DNA of 64,000 nt from Anaerolineales bacterium (GTDB taxonomy: Bacteria; Chloroflexota; Anaerolineae; Anaerolineales; Villigracilaceae): positions 558,001 through 622,000 of the forward strand of contig CP129482.1 of NCBI GenBank assembly GCA_030583925.1. Direction: 5' to 3'. Positions 34,108 through 42,889 of this stretch are shown here, one piece after another; within the stretch, counting starts at the first letter, position 1, and each line of letters opens with the position of its first letter. Below the pieces are notes generated by a model. It was not told the origin of the DNA and made no database searches. It saw only the letters and a list, made by a program, of their open reading frames with translations. A program made the position numbers and the translations under genes.

Positions 34108-34358
34108 GTGTTTTTCTCCAGTTCCTCACAGATGTAGCGGAGTTCACCGCGTAGTTCGTGAGCGAGTTTGACATTATCCTGCACCCAACCTTGGGTATAG
34201 GACAAAAGATGTTGATACGGTTCCGGGATTTCATCAAGCTTGATCCCGGCGATGGCCTTGCGAGTTTCATGGCTGATCTCGCCTTGCAGTATCTCTACCA
34301 GCAGGCTGCCTACGATCTGTTTTTGCGCAGCAGTCAGTTCAGGAATAGTCGTAACCAT
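34104..34358 (-). CDS. Small helical hypothetical protein
   Basis: This 84-residue acidic, all-helical protein (LTAAQKQIVGSLLVEILQGE, LRGELRYICEELEKN) has no family I recognise. It has a GGAGATAAG-type ribosome-binding site and is translationally coupled to the following membrane-protein gene. Confidence 0.55.
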   Translation of the reverse strand: MVTTIPELTAAQKQIVGSLLVEILQGEISHETRKAIAGIKLDEIPEPYQHLLSYTQGWVQDNVKLAHELRGELRYICEELEKNT

Positions 34359-34419
34359 GAGCTTATCTCCTTATTTTGCGCATTATAACATTCCTGGATA
34401 ACTGGTTTGGGATTTATCA

Positions 34420-34572
34420 TTAGGCGTCCTCGCCCAACACGCGCGAGAGTCGTGACCGAACCGGATCGGTCTTTCTGCGGTAAACATAGAATAGGACGCG
34501 CAGACCAACGACCATTTCGAAAAGGCAATATATGCCGAGGATCGCAAACGCGATCCAGAGAATAGTGTTCAT
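34420..34572 (-). CDS. Small membrane protein (50 residues)
   Basis: This short gene starts MNTILWIAFAILGIYCLFEM, one transmembrane helix of about 22 residues, then a basic cytoplasmic-type tail (YVYRRKTDPVRSRLSRVLGE). AGGAGG lies six bases before the ATG and a GC-rich hairpin precedes it, the same start arrangement as its neighbours. Unknown function. Confidence 0.55.
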   Translation of the reverse strand: MNTILWIAFAILGIYCLFEMVVGLRVLFYVYRRKTDPVRSRLSRVLGEDA

Positions 34573-34622
34573 AGTGAACCTCCTGTGAAATTGTGAATTT
34601 GAATTGGGGATTAAACAGATGT

Positions 34623-34644
34623 GCCCCTGCCAGATGACAGGGGC
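34623..34644. repeat. 7-bp hairpin before the small membrane protein gene
   Basis: GCCCCTG (34623-34629) and CAGGGGC (34638-34644) pair around eight bases, between the primase stop and the next AGGAGG. Confidence 0.55.
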
Positions 34645-34695
34645 GGGTAAAGCAGATCGATTTGTATTATTTTGTTGGGATACCTCCTTGTTCCA

Positions 34696-35706
34696 TCACG
34701 AAATAATGGGCGGCCACCAGCCGCTTAGAAACGCCTCATCCGGGTCGAGGTTGTCCGGTGGAAAAAGTACCGTGTACCGGCGTTGCTTTTCGCGCAGGGC
34801 TGTGGTGATCATCTCAACCCAGTCGGCACCCGCTTTATCCATATCGCGGATCAGGAAATAATCGTAGTCATGTTCTGCCAGCCACTCCAGGATCTCGAAG
34901 GATGGTGAAGCGCCGTTGGTGTATACGCACACATACTCCGGATAGAGTCCTCGTTCATCCAGACACTGCGCACCGACCAGCATATCGAAAAGACCTTCGA
35001 CCACCACGATGCCACGTGTTCGTGGTGTGATGCGCCAGGCACCCAGCGGAGCCATTCGTTCACCCCAGGTGCGATGCGGGTGCTTGCCAAGTTGGAAACT
35101 ACGCGGCTCCTTCAGGAATTCCATTGGTAGATAACGTACGTTCAGTACCTTTGGGTTTGATACCGGATCAGCATATGCGACGCTCTCCTGCCAAAGCCAT
35201 ACACCTCTGCGAGTGATCAGACCAAGATCATAGCCCGCCTTGGCTGTATCGCGGGAGATATCGGGAGTGCCGACTGCATGCCCAAGCCCGTACATCATGG
35301 CCGTATAAGGTGTGATGCCGCGCTGCTTGAGATATGACATCGCGGGGGATTTCAACAACCTGCTCTGTGCCTCAGCGATAGCCTCCACCACGTGGCTAAT
35401 ATCGTGTCCGCCATTGGCGACCTGCTTAGGCCGGCGCTTGATGAACTCAACGTTCTTTGGCGTATACTCGGCACCGACTGCCTTCGCGAGACTTTTCAAG
35501 GAGCCTCCTTTGAAGCCACACCGAAAGCAGTTATATCTTCCGGTGTTCAGATCGACGCCAAAGTTGGGTTCCCCTGTGCTCCCTTTTTGAGACTCGTCGG
35601 GATGGCTGGGACACCAGTAGACAGCCCAATTCCTCTTGGTAATCCTGATCTCCCCCCCAAGGATCTTTCTGACATCCGCCAGAATCTCCTGCGATGTCTG
35701 GTACAT
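34696..35706 (-). CDS. DnaG-type primase (CHC2 zinc finger plus TOPRIM)
   Basis: This 336-residue protein resembles a compact plasmid/phage primase. The zinc ligands are Cys32, His35, Cys60 and Cys63 (WCPSHPD and YNCFRCGFKGG), and the TOPRIM core has GIVVVEGLFDMLVGAQ near 235 and FLIRDMDKAGADW near 287 with the acidic DxD. It lacks the C-terminal helicase-interaction domain of full DnaG. With SSB, clamp, ParB and RadC it provides replication functions for the element. Confidence 0.9.
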   Translation of the reverse strand: MYQTSQEILADVRKILGGEIRITKRNWAVYWCPSHPDESQKGSTGEPNFGVDLNTGRYNCFRCGFKGGSLKSLAKAVGAEYTPKNVEFIKRRPKQVANGGHDISHVVEAIAEAQSRLLKSPAMSYLKQRGITPYTAMMYGLGHAVGTPDISRDTAKAGYDLGLITRRGVWLWQESVAYADPVSNPKVLNVRYLPMEFLKEPRSFQLGKHPHRTWGERMAPLGAWRITPRTRGIVVVEGLFDMLVGAQCLDERGLYPEYVCVYTNGASPSFEILEWLAEHDYDYFLIRDMDKAGADWVEMITTALREKQRRYTVLFPPDNLDPDEAFLSGWWPPIIS

Positions 35707-35725
35707 AATTCACCTCTTCGCTTGC

Positions 35726-35845
35726 TCACAAAAGTTTGATGTGCTGCAGCAAAGCGACAATGCCGTTGACGATAGCCCTAAACAATCGAGCTGGTTCGCT
35801 GGCCGCAATGACGATCAGCACAAGTACAAATGCCTGTGTTCTCAT
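35726..35845 (-). CDS. Small hydrophobic protein, possibly the end of a longer frame
   Basis: The 39-residue frame starts MRTQAFVLVLIVIAASEPAR with GAAAGAGG upstream. The same frame is open back to an ATG at 36151, which has AGGAG six bases before it and would give 141 residues. The upstream part (His/Pro/Ser-rich) looks unlike protein. Either the short membrane peptide or the longer one may be real. Confidence 0.4.
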   Translation of the reverse strand: MRTQAFVLVLIVIAASEPARLFRAIVNGIVALLQHIKLL

Positions 35846-36184
35846 GAGAAAACCTCTTTCTTCCCTGCCGTGCAGAGAGATTTGAATTAATCCAATACAC
35901 CCCTGGTGTCTCATGATCACGCATCCAGGTAGCCCGGCGATGATGGTTTCCCAACATCCCCTGACATACAAGCCAATCACGGGAACCGGCTGTCGTGACC
36001 GAGCCGGCCATATCGCCGTGTTTCTGGCACTGTCAATGTTCTCATTGGAAGGATGGGGGTGGGGGAGTGAATGGGCGGAAGAGAAGTGGGGCGAACGATG
36101 CGGGAAACGACTTGCATTGTTGCCGGTATTGCGTACAATATGGGTATTCATGGAATCTCCTAAGGTTCTGTTGAAATAAGAAAT

Positions 36185-36207
36185 CCGGTGAGGTCTGAAC
36201 TCGCCGG
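36185..36207. repeat. Leader hairpin at 36.2 kb
   Basis: CCGGTGAG (36185-36192) pairs with CTCGCCGG (36200-36207) with one wobble, after the stop of the 47-residue gene and before the AGGAG at 36151's start. Confidence 0.55.
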
Positions 36208-36223
36208 GTTTCGCTTCTTAATC

Positions 36224-36367
36224 CTACTCATCATCGCGTTCCGATCGCATGCGGCGGAGAGCCTTGATCTTCTTTTTCTCACGATTGATCTTGCTATCCA
36301 GCCTGCGAAATGCGGAAGCAGAAACGACACGAACGACTTTCTTTGAGGTCTTGCGGTTGTTTTTCAT
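36224..36367 (-). CDS. Small, highly basic protein (47 residues)
   Basis: The frame starts MKNNRKTSKKVVRVVSASAF and continues RRLDSKINREKKKIKALRRM. About 40% of the residues are Lys or Arg, and a GGGAG ribosome-binding site precedes it. It could be a nucleic-acid-binding peptide. A similar but broken sequence occurs at 36801-36878. Confidence 0.58.
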   Translation of the reverse strand: MKNNRKTSKKVVRVVSASAFRRLDSKINREKKKIKALRRMRSERDDE

Positions 36368-36627
36368 TTTGTTCTCCCGAGATGTTTGATTTGTTTGTTG
36401 GTTTTGGTACAGTGTGAGGCGTGCTCATCCAGTGACGGGTACATCGCGGCATGAAACAGATTCATGCATCACAACCATCCCGTCACGAATAGGATTAGCA
36501 GCTTGGTCCAACGCGGCATCGAACAAAGTTCTGGATGGGCGAATGATGCAACTCCTTTTGTATGATCGTTGACGATCAGTATGTCTTCTCCCCGGTCTCT
36601 CTCCCTGCCATGCTCTCGTTGGATGCG
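36368..36627. other. Short intergenic stretch without recognised genes
   Basis: Only a weak 61-codon minus-strand frame (36469-36654) is visible. It starts within the following hairpin zone and has no ribosome-binding site, so I do not call it. Confidence 0.35.
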
Positions 36628-36686
36628 TACCGCACCTATGGTGCGGTAAAACAAAATGGGCGCTGCCCGGTAGGAACAGCGCCCAT
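36628..36686. repeat. Two adjacent hairpins
   Basis: TACCGCACC (36628-36636) pairs with GGTGCGGTA (36640-36648), a 9-bp stem with a TAT loop. ATGGGCGCTG (36656-36665) pairs with CAGCGCCCAT (36677-36686). The second has the build of the other leader hairpins, but no gene follows, suggesting gene loss downstream. Confidence 0.65.
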
Positions 36687-36800
36687 TGGATATTGAACTA
36701 CTTCAAATTTTCTTCTGGCTGTGTTGTTACATACTCCTTTCTTGTATTATTTGGGTCGCATACTGCGCCATTTTCTGAAATACTCTGGCTCGTTATTGCA

Positions 36801-36878
36801 CTTGTAATCCAGCCGACAGAGTGCGGAAATAGAAACAAACGATCTTGCTCGCGGACATCTTGTGCTTTAGGTATTCAT
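36801..36878 (-). pseudogene. Degenerate copy of the small basic gene
   Basis: The minus strand resembles 36224-36367 around the stretch encoding VVSASAFRRLDSK (shared TCGTTTCTG, TTTCCGCA and GGCTGGATA blocks), but the frame is broken. The ATG at 36878, behind AGGAG, meets a stop after three codons. It is probably a decayed duplicate. Confidence 0.35.
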
Positions 36879-36992
36879 AGGTTCTCCTGAAGTTTGAGTT
36901 GAATTGGTTCGGGCTTCTCACCCCGATAAATCACTGTCGAACGATTGGGTTGTATGTCACTAAGCATCTCCTGGGGAGTAAATCTTTTGTAA

Positions 36993-37030
36993 TTCCCACG
37001 ATTCCCACGTGTGATGAAGGAGCGTGGGAA
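36993..37030. repeat. TTCCCACG repeat cluster, left
   Basis: TTCCCACG occurs at 36993-37000 and 37002-37009 (9-base period) and inverted at 37023-37030. A second cluster with the same period lies at 38101-38140. Confidence 0.6.
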
Positions 37031-37036
37031 CACAAA

Positions 37037-37070
37037 AAGGCGCAGCTGGGTTTTTGCCCAACTGCGCCTT
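37037..37070. repeat. Long hairpin at the right edge of the minus-strand block
   Basis: AAGGCGCAG-x-TGGG (37037-37050) pairs with CCCA-x-CTGCGCCTT (37057-37070), 13 of 14 positions. T residues follow on the minus strand. Confidence 0.65.
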
Positions 37071-38252
37071 CAATCCGTGTTCAATCAATGCTGTATCAAG
37101 CTCAAGTCTGCTGCATGGCAGGTTTGAACATGATATCGGCAGGGACCGCGGACGCCGGTATGTCAAGCCGACCCACGGTGTTGCCGTTGGTAGTTTGTGT
37201 ACGATTTTTCCACGAACTGTGAATTCCTAATTGCAACTAGGAACAGGACGAAAATACACCTGAGAAAACGTTCTTGGTTTTCGACATGGCAAACGGTTTA
37301 AGTTCGGGAAAGAAAGCCGACAACACTGATGCAATTACCGATAGATAGTTTGGTTGTGTGATGCGAATAGTACGAGGTGAAGCAAAGTAAACAAAATCCC
37401 CGTGTGCAATTGGAAACAAGAACACCCAACCTAAGGTCGGGCGTTGTTGAATGTTGCGAATAAATTTTGAGGTCGTACTGTAAAAAGAATATCTGTATTA
37501 TATGGGGCCTTCTGATCTTGTCAAGGATAAAAGTCATTTACAGTCAGGTAAGGTGTATGAATTCGTGGTTTCAGCGACCCTTCGCTATCCGTTGCGGTGC
37601 CGACTGCAAAATTAATTGATGTTCTGTTGGTTGATGTTGGGTGCGACGGCGGGACGAAGATCGACATACAGAAACGGTGAAAAGTTCTGTTGGCCAATTG
37701 GTCAAATGCAGATCAGGGTAAAAAATACAGAAAAGTAATATTGGCGCTCATCATGAAGTAAGTTGGCAATGGGGTCAAAAAGTGTTGACATTCAGGGATG
37801 AATAACAACCTGTACCCCTGTGAAAGGATAAGTTCACCGTATAGGAATGGTGGCGTGTTTTATTAGCGAAATTGACAAAAAGAGGGATTCTGTGCTCCAA
37901 CATAGCTTGCCTCAGGTTGTTCTCCTATGCCATGCACAACAAAAAGAAAAACTTGTCAGCATAGGGAACCTGTCAAGGATCGCGATTTTCTCAGCCAACA
38001 CCAAAGTGATTACAGCGGCGTAGTCATTCTAAATTCGGCATAGTAACATGAAACCGGAAAATCAGCGCCGTCCATCATAACGCTTCTGTATAATCAATTC
38101 TTCCCACGCTTCCCACGTTCTAAATCTCATACTTCCCACGTCATACCTGGATTTTCATTAATGCGTTGCAGAACAATAATCTTTGCAGCTTTGGCGCCAT
38201 AATTTTTCTATGCTGCGCACAGTAGATTTATTACTGGGGATATTGGCCTGAC
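37071..38252. other. 1.2-kb noncoding region at the edge of the block
   Basis: No gene, RNA or transposase is visible. It is AT-rich and separates the minus-strand replication block from chromosomal-looking envelope genes. TTCCCACG clusters lie just outside its left end and within its right end. It could contain an origin, a centromere or the boundary of an integrated element; I did not find a copy of the tRNA-Asn 3' end here. Confidence 0.5.
38101..38140. repeat. TTCCCACG repeat cluster, right
   Basis: Three direct copies lie at 38101-38108, 38110-38117 and 38133-38140. The first two have the 9-base period seen in the left cluster. Confidence 0.6.
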
Positions 38253-39359
38253 TCAAAGGGATTTATCTTCAACATTGACCAGCGTCCCTCCCGGCCATTC
38301 AACGGTTGTATCGCCCGGATCATATGGAACTTGTGGCAGGCTCCAGCGGAAGATCCATTTTGCATCCTCAGGGCTGGCGTTGACACAGCCTCTGGAAGAT
38401 GGCTCGCCATAGTTGTTGTGCCAGAATGTGGAATGGATCGCGACTCCTGTCCCGACAAATAGGCTCACCCATCCAACTGCGGGTAGACTCCAACCTGTTG
38501 ATGCGCTTCCACCGCTTAATGGCAGGGAAATGGCTTTTCGCCAGATCGGTGATTCGCCAACTGGTGTAGCCCATTCGTCGACGCGGTTACCCCAGGCATC
38601 CCACAATGCGCCGCTTGAAATCTTTGCAAAGTGAACTTCGATATCTCCTTCAAAACAGGAAAGTGTCTGTCTAGTAATATCTACAACAACGCGTTTCTGA
38701 GCAGGATCAACGTCCGGGCTTATTGGAGCGACTTCCTCTACGGTTAGAGGACGGAAGGTTTCAGCTTGTCCCCAGAAAATATCCCCGGATCCATATTTCT
38801 CGTTGAGCCGATACCAGATCTGTCCACTTTCATCGGCTTTGATCTGATCCACCCAAACGACCTGACCGTAGTAAAAACGCGGAGGGATGTTGATGGATAA
38901 TTGATATTGCAGCCATGGCGCTCGGGCAGGCGGGTTTTCGAGGATTAGGTCCACATAGGGAACTGTCACTTCCACCCACATTCCCTCGCCGAGGCTGGTT
39001 TGTAACAGGCTTGTCGCTGGGATGTTTACCTGGTTTTGCACGGGTTGAACGTATCCACCCCATAGGAAACCATTCGGTGTTTCGACGAAGCGTTGATTGA
39101 CTCGTCCAGGCATCGAACCGACGACTTCACGATTCCAGGGTACGATATTATCTTCGTACAAAGCGCCGACAATCTGACTGTTCGTGTCGGGACGTGCATA
39201 TAAATCCATCTTGCCGATGGTGATGCGTCCCAGGAAATCGGCTTGAGGAAATTCAGGGAGAGAAAGTTTTGCCAGCGGGCGGAAGGCTAACGATCCTGCG
39301 CTGAGCGCGGCGAGTTTTAGAAAATCGCGGCGGGATACATTTCCGTGATTTCGTTTCAT
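38253..39359 (-). CDS. Tat-exported L,D-transpeptidase with SH3-like domains
   Basis: This 368-residue protein starts with a twin-arginine signal (NVSRRDFLKLAALSAGSLAF). SH3-like segments occur in the N-terminal half (ITIGKMDLYARPDTNSQIVG). The YkuD domain is near 220-355, with the active-site pattern HSTFWHNN...SSRGCVN containing the catalytic Cys. Such enzymes cross-link peptidoglycan or attach proteins to it. It heads a divergent set of envelope and metal genes and is followed by a lipoprotein gene 18 bp away in transcription terms. Confidence 0.9.
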   Translation of the reverse strand: MKRNHGNVSRRDFLKLAALSAGSLAFRPLAKLSLPEFPQADFLGRITIGKMDLYARPDTNSQIVGALYEDNIVPWNREVVGSMPGRVNQRFVETPNGFLWGGYVQPVQNQVNIPATSLLQTSLGEGMWVEVTVPYVDLILENPPARAPWLQYQLSINIPPRFYYGQVVWVDQIKADESGQIWYRLNEKYGSGDIFWGQAETFRPLTVEEVAPISPDVDPAQKRVVVDITRQTLSCFEGDIEVHFAKISSGALWDAWGNRVDEWATPVGESPIWRKAISLPLSGGSASTGWSLPAVGWVSLFVGTGVAIHSTFWHNNYGEPSSRGCVNASPEDAKWIFRWSLPQVPYDPGDTTVEWPGGTLVNVEDKSL

Positions 39360-39377
39360 GATGAATGCCAGGACATC

Positions 39378-39905
39378 CTATATCAACTCCCATTCGAAGA
39401 CGCGTGAGGGAACATCTACATCCAGAATTGTAAGGGTCAATTTGGTCGCGCCTTCGAGAATGAATTTGCCATCTTGGATCGATGGAAAGATCAATATCCC
39501 GCTGACATGATGTCCACCGCGCGGTGCATCCCAGGAAACAGCTTGAACAGAAGCGCCTGTATCTGTTGTGAGTGTGGCGAGCGTGGCAAGGTCCATGCTC
39601 AGGTCAACGGAATGGGTGTTCAGGACAACATCGAAGTTCAGGGTTTCGGCAGGAGTGCCAAGGTTTAGCGGGGTGATTTCAACGACGACCATGCCTTGTT
39701 CGTCAAGGCGTGTCATGTTCTTGTTGGTATTGACATTCATGTTCGGGAATAGGGTCGGGAGGATGGCTGGATCATCCGTTGGGGTGGGAATGGCGGTCGA
39801 AACAGAGGCAGGTTGAGGGTTGGCTTGAGGCGGGGTTGAGGCTGCCGAACAGGCTGTCAGCGTAACCGCCAGGATGATGATCGCAGGAATGTAATAACGT
39901 TTCAT
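39378..39905 (-). CDS. Lipoprotein of unknown function
   Basis: This 175-residue protein has a signal peptide ending in the lipobox LTAC (Cys19), then a Pro/Thr-rich linker. The beta-rich domain includes GMVVVEITPLNLGTPAETLN and FDVVLNTHSVDLSMDLATLA, a shape seen in small metal-handling or immunoglobulin-like lipoproteins, but no family is certain. It overlaps the membrane-protein gene upstream by ATGA. Confidence 0.65.
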   Translation of the reverse strand: MKRYYIPAIIILAVTLTACSAASTPPQANPQPASVSTAIPTPTDDPAILPTLFPNMNVNTNKNMTRLDEQGMVVVEITPLNLGTPAETLNFDVVLNTHSVDLSMDLATLATLTTDTGASVQAVSWDAPRGGHHVSGILIFPSIQDGKFILEGATKLTLTILDVDVPSRVFEWELI

Positions 39906-40378
39906 TTTGTCTCCAGGAGAACGGGTTGAAGTTTGCGTCGCTCACGATAGAGGACGAAGAGCATGATGCCAATTCCGATCAAGTTCATTACGAGTCCGAT
40001 GAGCATGAACGGACGCTGGTAGCGTGTGAGAAAACTCGCCGCCGCACTCAATCCGAGGATCGGGAGGACTTCGGCGACATGATGTATACAGCAGGCGACC
40101 ATCGCAGTTGCGGACGTCCCGCCGCTTGCACCCATCACGTTACCTGTTCCATGCATGGATGTGATCGGAATGAAGAGACGGAAACGCAAAACAGAATAGA
40201 GCGCAGCTTGCACACCAAAGCCCAGGATGATTGGAATAACATACCAACGGTCACGGATGAATTGCGAGGAGGCATAGTCCCAACCTTGCAGCCAGGTGAG
40301 GATGCCGAGATAGAATGATGCAATTAAAGCGGAGCCCAGCAGAAAAGCCAATAATGGAATGAAATATCTTTTTAGCAT
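39902..40378 (-). CDS. Four-helix membrane protein with CC-HH motif
   Basis: This 158-residue integral membrane protein has segments near 5-28, 45-65, 90-112 and 122-145. The third contains MVACCIHHVAEVLPILG, a Cys-Cys/His-His pair that could bind a soft metal inside the membrane. I do not recognise a named family. It is translationally coupled to the lipoprotein downstream, suggesting a membrane/lipoprotein pair for metal transport or sensing. Confidence 0.62.
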   Translation of the reverse strand: MLKRYFIPLLAFLLGSALIASFYLGILTWLQGWDYASSQFIRDRWYVIPIILGFGVQAALYSVLRFRLFIPITSMHGTGNVMGASGGTSATAMVACCIHHVAEVLPILGLSAAASFLTRYQRPFMLIGLVMNLIGIGIMLFVLYRERRKLQPVLLETK

Positions 40379-40502
40379 GTGACCATGATAGTCTCAATGG
40401 AAGTGAGAGTCTTGCGCTATTATGCGCTGGGAGGGATAAGCAATTGTGCCTACTGATAAATGATTGATATTGCGCTATATATTCTTTGCGGGAGTCCTTA
40501 CA

Positions 40503-41081
40503 ATGAGAACACACAGGTTGTTTATGAATACCCCTTCTCCTTTCTGCACTCTTAATCGTTCATGTGACGAATCATTGCAATGGGCAAAAACACAATTGTC
40601 GCAGGCAGGTTTGCGCGTAATCCAGACTTTTGATCTACATGAGGCGGCGCATTTGTCGTCGGATGATTGTCCCTGCCCCAATCATGGATCTGAAACATGC
40701 GACTGCCAGATGGTTGTGTTGCTGGTATATGGGAACGAGAAGGATCCGGGCACATTGATCCTGCACGGGAGTGACGGACAGACATGGCTATCCATTGTGG
40801 AAACTCCTGACCAGAATACGAATAGGACGATTTCATCGGTCATCAAGAAACTTCTGGGAGGAAAACCGCCTGCTCAAATCCCAAACCTTATACAGGCAAT
40901 TTTGCCTATATTCTTGTGCGGTATTTGGCTCTGGGATTTTGAGGTTGAAATGCCTACACTTGTAATGTTGCATCCAACTCAGGACCAAAGGAGAAAGAAA
41001 AATGTTTACAAACAAAAAAATCATTGTAGGTTTGTCAGTCTTGTTCGTTTTGTTGCTAGCCGCCTGTGGAGCGCAGGGTAG
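40503..41081 (+). CDS. Cys-rich hypothetical protein overlapping the cupredoxin gene
   Basis: This 192-residue frame starts at 40503 behind GGGAG. Residues 14-110 form a plausible domain (CDESLQWAKTQLSQAGLRVI, then the Cys/His cluster CPCPNHGSETCDCQM and a VLLVYGNEKDPGTLILHG strand), reminiscent of small metal-binding DUF302-like proteins. The last 26 codons overlap the next gene, so the natural end may differ or the tail may be non-functional. Confidence 0.5.
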   Translation: MRTHRLFMNTPSPFCTLNRSCDESLQWAKTQLSQAGLRVIQTFDLHEAAHLSSDDCPCPNHGSETCDCQMVVLLVYGNEKDPGTLILHGSDGQTWLSIVETPDQNTNRTISSVIKKLLGGKPPAQIPNLIQAILPIFLCGIWLWDFEVEMPTLVMLHPTQDQRRKKNVYKQKNHCRFVSLVRFVASRLWSAG

Positions 41082-41433
41082 TGATTCAAATGAAGTAACG
41101 ATTACGCTGACCGATTTTGGCATGGAATCTTCCCGAACTTCATTTGAAGTGGGAGTACCTTATCATTTCACCGTCACAAACAATGGAGCGATCAATCATG
41201 AGATCATGATCATGGCTCCGTTGACAGAAATGCAAATGAGCATGGATATGGGCATGGAAGAAATGGACGAAATGGCTTTGGCTATGATAGAGGAAGATGA
41301 ATTAACCCCAGGGGCTACAATGACCCTCGATTACACTTTCACAGAGCCCGCGCCTGATGGCACACTTGAATTCGCCTGCCACGTGGAAGGTCATTATGTT
41401 GCGGGGATGAAACTCCCGATCACCGTCAAATAG
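41002..41433 (+). CDS. Cupredoxin lipoprotein, Met-rich
   Basis: This 143-residue secreted lipoprotein has a lipobox near Cys22 (LLAAC). The cupredoxin fold supplies His66 (INHEIM) and the C-terminal ligand loop ACHVEGHYVAGM with Cys126, His131 and Met136, a type 1 copper-site pattern. A Met-rich insert (MQMSMDMGMEEMDEM) around 76-92 could bind extra copper. AGGAG precedes the ATG. It probably carries or buffers copper outside the membrane. Confidence 0.85.
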   Translation: MFTNKKIIVGLSVLFVLLLAACGAQGSDSNEVTITLTDFGMESSRTSFEVGVPYHFTVTNNGAINHEIMIMAPLTEMQMSMDMGMEEMDEMALAMIEEDELTPGATMTLDYTFTEPAPDGTLEFACHVEGHYVAGMKLPITVK

Positions 41434-41481
41434 ACGACATGCTCGTGATAGGGTCATTGATCAAGTAAAATGCCGTTTGCA

Positions 41482-41513
41482 ACAGGCGTCAAAGGATTAT
41501 TGACGCCTGTTTT
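41482..41513 (+). terminator. Rho-independent terminator after the cupredoxin gene
   Basis: ACAGGCGTCAA (41482-41492) and TTGACGCCTGT (41500-41510) pair perfectly around seven bases and are followed by TTT. Confidence 0.8.
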
Positions 41514-41531
41514 ATCAATATAGGATGGCTT

Positions 41532-42110
41532 ATGAATACGAAAACAAAACGAGAGCAAAGACGCAAGAAACAACAAAGGCAGGAAATGACTTCCAAACTC
41601 ATTTGGGGTGCACTTGGTGTTGCAGTTTTGGCAGTCATTGGATCGATCATCTGGCAGGGCGTAAAACCAGCCGCAGGTGAAGCCATTCCCGAAATGGTGG
41701 AGATACCGCATATCCCGCTAGATACTGATCCTGGTCAATACAATTCCGACCCGCCGACATCGGGTCCGCATTATGCGAGTGAACTAGACGCTGGATTTTA
41801 TGACACCAACATCTATCAATATCCCGCAGGCTATCTTGTTCACAACCTCGAGCATGGATATATCATCTTTTGGTACAACTGCGACCTGCTCGACAAATCA
41901 GGATGTGACGAATTAAAATCGCAGATCCGCACAGTCATGGACGAACTTGGTAATGTGAAATTGATTGCCTATCCTTGGAATACCACAGATGTCCCGCTGG
42001 TTATGACATCATGGGCACGCCTGCAGAAGTTCGATACATTCGATATGGAAACGGCAAAAGCCTTCTATCGCGCCAATCTCAACCGCGCGCCTGAACCCGG
42101 CGCGCCATAA
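41532..42110 (+). CDS. DUF3105 membrane-anchored protein
   Basis: This 192-residue protein has a basic N-terminus, one membrane helix (WGALGVAVLAVIGSIIWQGV) and a DUF3105 domain. Motifs are the Pro/Tyr-rich YNSDPPTSGPHYA, HNLEHGYIIFWY and YPWNTTD. The conserved His residues suggest metal or cofactor binding, but the function is unknown. It precedes a DUF2085 gene by eight bases. Confidence 0.82.
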   Translation: MNTKTKREQRRKKQQRQEMTSKLIWGALGVAVLAVIGSIIWQGVKPAAGEAIPEMVEIPHIPLDTDPGQYNSDPPTSGPHYASELDAGFYDTNIYQYPAGYLVHNLEHGYIIFWYNCDLLDKSGCDELKSQIRTVMDELGNVKLIAYPWNTTDVPLVMTSWARLQKFDTFDMETAKAFYRANLNRAPEPGAP

Positions 42111-42118
42111 GGGAAACA

Positions 42119-42889
42119 ATGTCTATAAGTTCAACCGCCCAACAGAAACCCAGACGAAATGTCTTCCAATGGATCGGTTCACACTGGTTTCAGACCTTTT
42201 TGATCATCTACGGCGCGTGGGTATTTCTGCCATATCTCGCTCCCGTCTTCATGCAGATCGGCTGGACAGGCGCAGGGCAGGCGTTGTACTTCATGTATTC
42301 CTTCTTCTGTCATCAACTGCCAGAGCGTTCGTTCTTCTGGTTCGGCGAGAAAAGCATGTACTCACTCGGCGAAATCCAAGCTGCATGGCAGGATACTGCT
42401 AATCCCTTGATCCTCCGTCAATTCATTGGCAACGAGGCGATGGGCTGGAAGATCGCGTGGTCGGACCGCATGATATCGTTCTATACCAGTGTGTGGTTCT
42501 TTGCATTGCTCTGGTATCCAATGCGCCGCAGGGTCAAACCGCTCTCGTGGTTGGCGTTCGTTCTCATGCTTATCCCCATTGCGATGGACGGCATGACCCA
42601 CATGGTCAGCGACTTCGCTGGCATCGGACAGGGATTCCGTGATACAAATCAATGGTTGGCCGTATTAACAAACAATACCCTGCCTGTAACGTTCTACGCG
42701 GGCGACGCGCTTGGCTCGTTCAATTCGATCATGCGCTTCATTACTGGACTTTTGGCTGGATTGGCCGTTGTCTGGCTTGCCTTTCCTTACATTGTTCAGT
42801 CACAAGACTATAATCAACAACTGGTTGAGAAATCGTATGCCAAAGTCATCGAACAAATCAAAAACGAAAATCCGCATTCTGCTGGCTGA
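42119..42889 (+). CDS. DUF2085 multi-pass membrane protein
   Basis: This 256-residue protein has several membrane segments and the DUF2085 signature FFCHQLPERSFFWFG (Cys-His), followed by YTSVWFFALLWYPMRRR and the DGMTHM segment. Function unknown. Its 3' end overlaps the response-regulator gene by 53 bases, an unusually long overlap that implies tight coupling or a later true start for the regulator. Confidence 0.82.
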   Translation: MSISSTAQQKPRRNVFQWIGSHWFQTFLIIYGAWVFLPYLAPVFMQIGWTGAGQALYFMYSFFCHQLPERSFFWFGEKSMYSLGEIQAAWQDTANPLILRQFIGNEAMGWKIAWSDRMISFYTSVWFFALLWYPMRRRVKPLSWLAFVLMLIPIAMDGMTHMVSDFAGIGQGFRDTNQWLAVLTNNTLPVTFYAGDALGSFNSIMRFITGLLAGLAVVWLAFPYIVQSQDYNQQLVEKSYAKVIEQIKNENPHSAG

